From the NCBI RefSeq assembly GCF_002027705.1, contig NZ_MBTG01000019.1, positions 62,001 through 126,000 of the forward strand: a stretch of 64,000 bases of DNA. Reading direction: 5' to 3'. Source of the stretch: Paenibacillus ferrarius. GTDB taxonomy: Bacteria; Bacillota; Bacilli; Paenibacillales; NBRC-103111. Made by a program: the position numbers and the translations under genes. Under the pieces are notes generated by a model. That model had not been told where the DNA came from and did no database searches. It worked only from the letters and a program-made list of their open reading frames with translations. Shown here one piece after another: positions 61,134-64,000 of this stretch. The stretch's first letter is position 1. Every line of letters begins with the position of its first letter.

Positions 61134-62030
61134 ATGAACCCTGCTGTTCCGATAGACCAGCTTGTGGATAGGGTGATGGCAGAGCTTGCCAAGAAGCTGT
61201 CTGCCCCACAAGCTGCTGAGCAGGCTGGCAGCCGAATGGAGTTGCATCAATCCACACCAGCGGAGAGTGAGTCAGGAACAGACTTGGTCTCTGAGGAGGA
61301 TGTGATCACCTCTCCGATTCCCAGCCCCAAATGGGAGGAAGGGATGAGTGAACTGCTTGCGAGCACGCCGGCCCGCATTGGCGTATGGCGAACAGGAACG
61401 CGGCCGCTGACCAAAGAAGTGCTTAAATTCCGGCGTGATCATGCCGCTGCCGTCGATTCTATTTATGGTGAAGCAAGTCAGGAGATATTGAAGCAATTCG
61501 ATTTATTTACCGTCGAAACGCGGTATGAAAATACAGAAAATTATTTGAAACGCCCCGATATGGGACGGATTGTCACTGATGAAGGCATCGCCGCAATCGA
61601 GGCGGCATGCCGGATGAAGCCGCAGGTGCAAATTGTCGTATCGGACGGACTGAGCGCCAATGCGGTGGACGCCAATTTGGGCGATGTTTATCCAGCGCTG
61701 CTCGATTCACTTGCCTCATATGGGTTATCCACAGGTACTCCGTTTTTCGTACGAGGGGGCAGGGTTGCTGTTATGGATCATATCGGCGAGATTGTGCAGC
61801 CAGAGGTGCTAGTCCTGTTGATCGGGGAAAGACCCGGTCTCGTTTCATCGAAATCGCTGAGTGCCTATATATGCTTCAAGCCGCGCAAAGGCACAGTGGA
61901 GAGCGACCGCACGGTTATCTCCAACATTCATCGTGGAGGAACGCCACCGCTTGAAGGCGGTGCGCATATCGGCACGATTGTGAAGAAAATGCTGGAACAG
62001 CAAACCAGCGGCATCCATTTGGACATCTAG
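61134..62030 (+). CDS. eutC: Ethanolamine ammonia-lyase small subunit EutC
   Basis: A 298-residue B12-binding subunit. A poorly conserved N-terminal stretch (residues about 15-80, with a Ser/Glu-rich linker) precedes the core: RIGVWRTGTRPLTKEVLKFRRDHAAAVDSIYGEAS, VQIVVSDGLSANAVDANL and ERPGLVSSKSLSAYICFKPRKG. The N-terminal helices are expected to carry the encapsulation signal. RBS AAGGAGG. Confidence 0.95.
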   Translation: MNPAVPIDQLVDRVMAELAKKLSAPQAAEQAGSRMELHQSTPAESESGTDLVSEEDVITSPIPSPKWEEGMSELLASTPARIGVWRTGTRPLTKEVLKFRRDHAAAVDSIYGEASQEILKQFDLFTVETRYENTENYLKRPDMGRIVTDEGIAAIEAACRMKPQVQIVVSDGLSANAVDANLGDVYPALLDSLASYGLSTGTPFFVRGGRVAVMDHIGEIVQPEVLVLLIGERPGLVSSKSLSAYICFKPRKGTVESDRTVISNIHRGGTPPLEGGAHIGTIVKKMLEQQTSGIHLDI

Positions 62031-62052
62031 CGGGTACATCCCTTAAGAATGT

Positions 62053-62071
62053 GCTTCTTTCAGAAGCTTTT
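62053..62071 (+). terminator. Weak hairpin after eutC
   Basis: GCTTCT/AGAAGC with a TTTC loop and four T residues. Partial termination would lower expression of the small membrane protein and permease. Confidence 0.5.
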
Positions 62072-62106
62072 CTATAAGAATCGTCCGAGAAGGAGGTGGA
62101 GGCGCA

Positions 62107-62235
62107 ATGGGACTGACGATTGGAATCGTAATCGTAGTGATCACGTGTTTGTTTGCTGTATGGATTGTCAAAATCGCCAATAAAAGCATACGCGAATTCG
62201 ATGAAAGCGAACACGAAAGTTTCCTGGGGAAATAA
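62107..62235 (+). CDS. 42-residue single-pass membrane protein in the eut operon
   Basis: A short frame, MGLTIGIVIVVITCLFAVWI, then VKIANKSIREFDESEHESFLGK, preceded by GAAGGAGGTGG. One hydrophobic helix at residues 3-22, then a basic and acidic tail. Placed between eutC and the permease gene, 52 bases before the permease. It may be a small accessory subunit of the permease, an inference from position. Confidence 0.75.
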   Translation: MGLTIGIVIVVITCLFAVWIVKIANKSIREFDESEHESFLGK

Positions 62236-62287
62236 GCCTTGAGCCTTGTTTGGACAAATCGTAGGTATCTGATGAGGAGGATTCAAG

Positions 62288-63832
62288 ATGAGCGTACCTT
62301 CCAATCATCATGAAAAAGACAAAAGTGATTTAAACAAGTTCGGCTATGCCCAAGAGCTGCTGCGCAGCATGGGGGGATTCTCCAACTTCGCGATTTCATT
62401 CTCGATCATTTCCATTCTGACCGGCGCTGTATCGCTCTATGGTCACGGATTGACCTACGGCGGATCGGGCATGATGGGCTTTGGCTGGCCGATCGTCGCT
62501 CTCTTTGTCATGTTTGTGGCGGCCGTTATGGCGGAGCTTGCCTCGGCCATTCCGACGGCGGGTGCCTTGTACCACTGGGCAGCTATTCTGAAAAACAAAC
62601 GCTGGGGCTGGTACACCGCATGGATCAATCTCATCGGACAAATCGGGATCGTAGCCGGTATTGATTATTCGGTCGCCCTCTTCGCCGATCCGCTCATTGC
62701 GAGTGTATTTGGTTACGAGTCCAGCAACACAACCGTGTTGATTTGTTTCACCATCATTTTGCTGACACACGGGATTCTCAATCATATCGGGATTCGCATC
62801 GTTTCGAGGCTTAATGACTTCTCGGCCTGGTATCATATCGCTGTGGTGGCGGTATTGGTAGTATCCTTGGCCTTTTTTACCAAAGGCCACCTCAATCCTG
62901 TTACGTATTTGTTTAAGGTGGGCGAGACGTTCTCCGACAAACCGTACATGTTTGCTTTTCTGATCGGCCTTTTGCAAGCCCAATGGACCTTCACAGGATT
63001 TGACGCCTCCGCGCATACGATTGAGGAAACCGTCAACCCACGTGTGCGTGCGCCTTGGGGGATTTTCACATCCGTAGCCTATTCGTTCGTCATTGGCTTC
63101 ATTATGTTGGCTTTTGTTACCTTGTCCATCAAGGATGCCGGTGCTGCAGCGGGTTCAGACAATGCGTTCATCTATGTCATCAGTCAGGCGCTGGGCGGGA
63201 CATTCGGCTCTGTTATTCTCTGGCTGGTTACCGCTGCGATGTGGTTCTGCGGCCTCGCCTCCATTACTTCTTTTTCCCGGATGATGTACGCCTTCTCTCG
63301 GGACAAAGGGATGCCGCTGAGCCATCAGTGGGCGCAAATCTCCAAGAAATACCGTACACCGGCCAAAGCTATTTGGCTGGCTATCATCCTCTCCTTCCTG
63401 CTCGCTTTCATCGACTATATCATTAAATTAGTGAATCCTGATGCGACATACACAACGATAGCATTCCTAACCGCTGTCAGTGTAGTTGGCTTATATGTGG
63501 CTTACGGCATTCCGATTTATTTGAAGTTGAGAGCTAAGGCAGAAGGAAGATTCCAAAAGAAGCATCTCGGACCGTGGAATCTCGGAAAGTACAGCACATT
63601 CATCTCTGTTGTTGCGCTGCTGTGGATCATTTTCATCTGCATCGTCATGGTGATACCTCCGAATCAAATGGCTGGCTATGCGGTCGCAGGGATGCTGATT
63701 CTTCTCATCATTATGGATTTGGCTTACTATAAAAAACATTTCCCAGGCCCGCAGGCTGCCCTGAACACCTCCATGGACGAGATATTGCGCCGTGAAAAAG
63801 AGCTTGAGACCACCTCCTCATCAAAATCTTAA
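62288..63832 (+). CDS. APC-family permease, probable ethanolamine transporter
   Basis: A 514-residue protein with about 12 hydrophobic segments in the amino acid-polyamine-organocation pattern. SMGGFSNFAISFSIISILTGAVSLYGHGLTYGG is the TM1 region and TFTGFDASAHTIEETVNP the TM6-7 loop. Position directly after eutC makes ethanolamine the likely substrate; this would replace EutH, which is not seen. A terminator follows. Confidence 0.85.
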   Translation: MSVPSNHHEKDKSDLNKFGYAQELLRSMGGFSNFAISFSIISILTGAVSLYGHGLTYGGSGMMGFGWPIVALFVMFVAAVMAELASAIPTAGALYHWAAILKNKRWGWYTAWINLIGQIGIVAGIDYSVALFADPLIASVFGYESSNTTVLICFTIILLTHGILNHIGIRIVSRLNDFSAWYHIAVVAVLVVSLAFFTKGHLNPVTYLFKVGETFSDKPYMFAFLIGLLQAQWTFTGFDASAHTIEETVNPRVRAPWGIFTSVAYSFVIGFIMLAFVTLSIKDAGAAAGSDNAFIYVISQALGGTFGSVILWLVTAAMWFCGLASITSFSRMMYAFSRDKGMPLSHQWAQISKKYRTPAKAIWLAIILSFLLAFIDYIIKLVNPDATYTTIAFLTAVSVVGLYVAYGIPIYLKLRAKAEGRFQKKHLGPWNLGKYSTFISVVALLWIIFICIVMVIPPNQMAGYAVAGMLILLIIMDLAYYKKHFPGPQAALNTSMDEILRREKELETTSSSKS

Positions 63833-63862
63833 ATCTACTTGGTTTAATAGTTGCTAGATTTG

Positions 63863-63910
63863 GGCATCCTTCTACTAGAGTTGAAGATTCTAGTGAAGAG
63901 GTGCCTTTTT
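63863..63910 (+). terminator. Terminator of the eut operon
   Basis: A 17-base stem (63863-63880 with 63888-63904, two mismatches plus G-U pairs) is followed by five T residues. It overlaps the RBS of the next gene. Confidence 0.7.
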
Positions 63911-63912
63911 AT

Positions 63913-64000
63913 ATGCAGAAATTCTGGTTAGTCTCCCTCATTTGGATATCTCTTGCAGGCATTATTTGTGGCTGGGTTCGTCATGCGGATGCTCAAGGCG
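63913..64000 (+). CDS. Start of a gene with a signal or membrane anchor, cut by the window end
   Basis: ATG 63913 opens MQKFWLVSLIWISLAGIICG, then WVRHADAQG. The hydrophobic N-terminus looks like an export signal. Its RBS (AGAGGTG) is inside the 3' arm of the eut terminator. Only 29 residues are visible, so no function is proposed. Confidence 0.45.
   Translation, partial: MQKFWLVSLIWISLAGIICGWVRHADAQG

Overview
The window looks like a low-to-mid GC Gram-positive, spore-former-type genome, most likely Paenibacillus or a close relative. The reasons are strong Shine-Dalgarno sequences (AGGAGG type), frequent TTG and GTG starts, T-rich intrinsic terminators, a yerB/yerC pair, a YxcD (DUF2653) protein, SLH-domain remnants, CcpA-type cre sites and a Firmicutes-type ethanolamine operon. 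No rRNA or tRNA gene, intact insertion sequence or CRISPR array was seen. Assignments come from reading motifs by eye; no database search was run.

Layout. 1-6810: a sugar-uptake and polysaccharide-degradation locus with the end of an ABC solute-binding protein, two permeases, a beta-helix carbohydrate-active protein and a secreted glycosidase with a ricin-type lectin domain behind a consensus cre site. 6999-13002: housekeeping genes (YerB, a Gly-rich VrrA/YqfQ-like protein, YerC, sirohydrochlorin chelatase, diacylglycerol kinase, 23S rRNA methyltransferase). 13200-15800: unknown genes, an Rnl2-like RNA ligase and a recombinase remnant. 15843-21797: regulators paired with small enzymes and an exporter. 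21930-28000: a decayed SLH gene followed by an AT-rich defence island with a controller-endonuclease-methyltransferase system, a membrane-anchored Mrr-like nuclease and a divergent XRE pair. 28000-43200: mostly small accessory or unknown genes, including a MORN protein, an antitoxin-like gene with a decayed PIN toxin, a 696-residue TerD-like protein, a YHYH protein, a lipoprotein, an aldo/keto reductase and an epoxide hydrolase.

43320-47880 carries a bacterial RNA-repair operon (Hen1 3'-end methyltransferase plus Pnkp kinase-phosphatase-ligase) behind a short ORF and an intrinsic terminator. 48910-51916 carries a TOTE-type primase gene and a helicase gene that look like one fused protein split in two, followed by a DUF6155 gene. 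52528-63832 is an ethanolamine-utilisation microcompartment operon: shell proteins (EutL, EutK-like, EutM, EutN, EutS), lyase EutBC with reactivase EutA, aldehyde dehydrogenase EutE, phosphotransacylase PduL, EutP, a Firmicutes-specific Eut protein, a tiny membrane protein and an APC permease. EutVW, EutT, EutH, EutG and EutQ are not in the window.

The most unexpected structure is a non-coding element present twice (39055-39233 and 52102-52280). Each copy has four 16-bp palindromes of the form CCTGCA-N4-TGCAGG at identical start-to-start spacings of 51, 61 and 51 bp, although the spacers differ almost completely.
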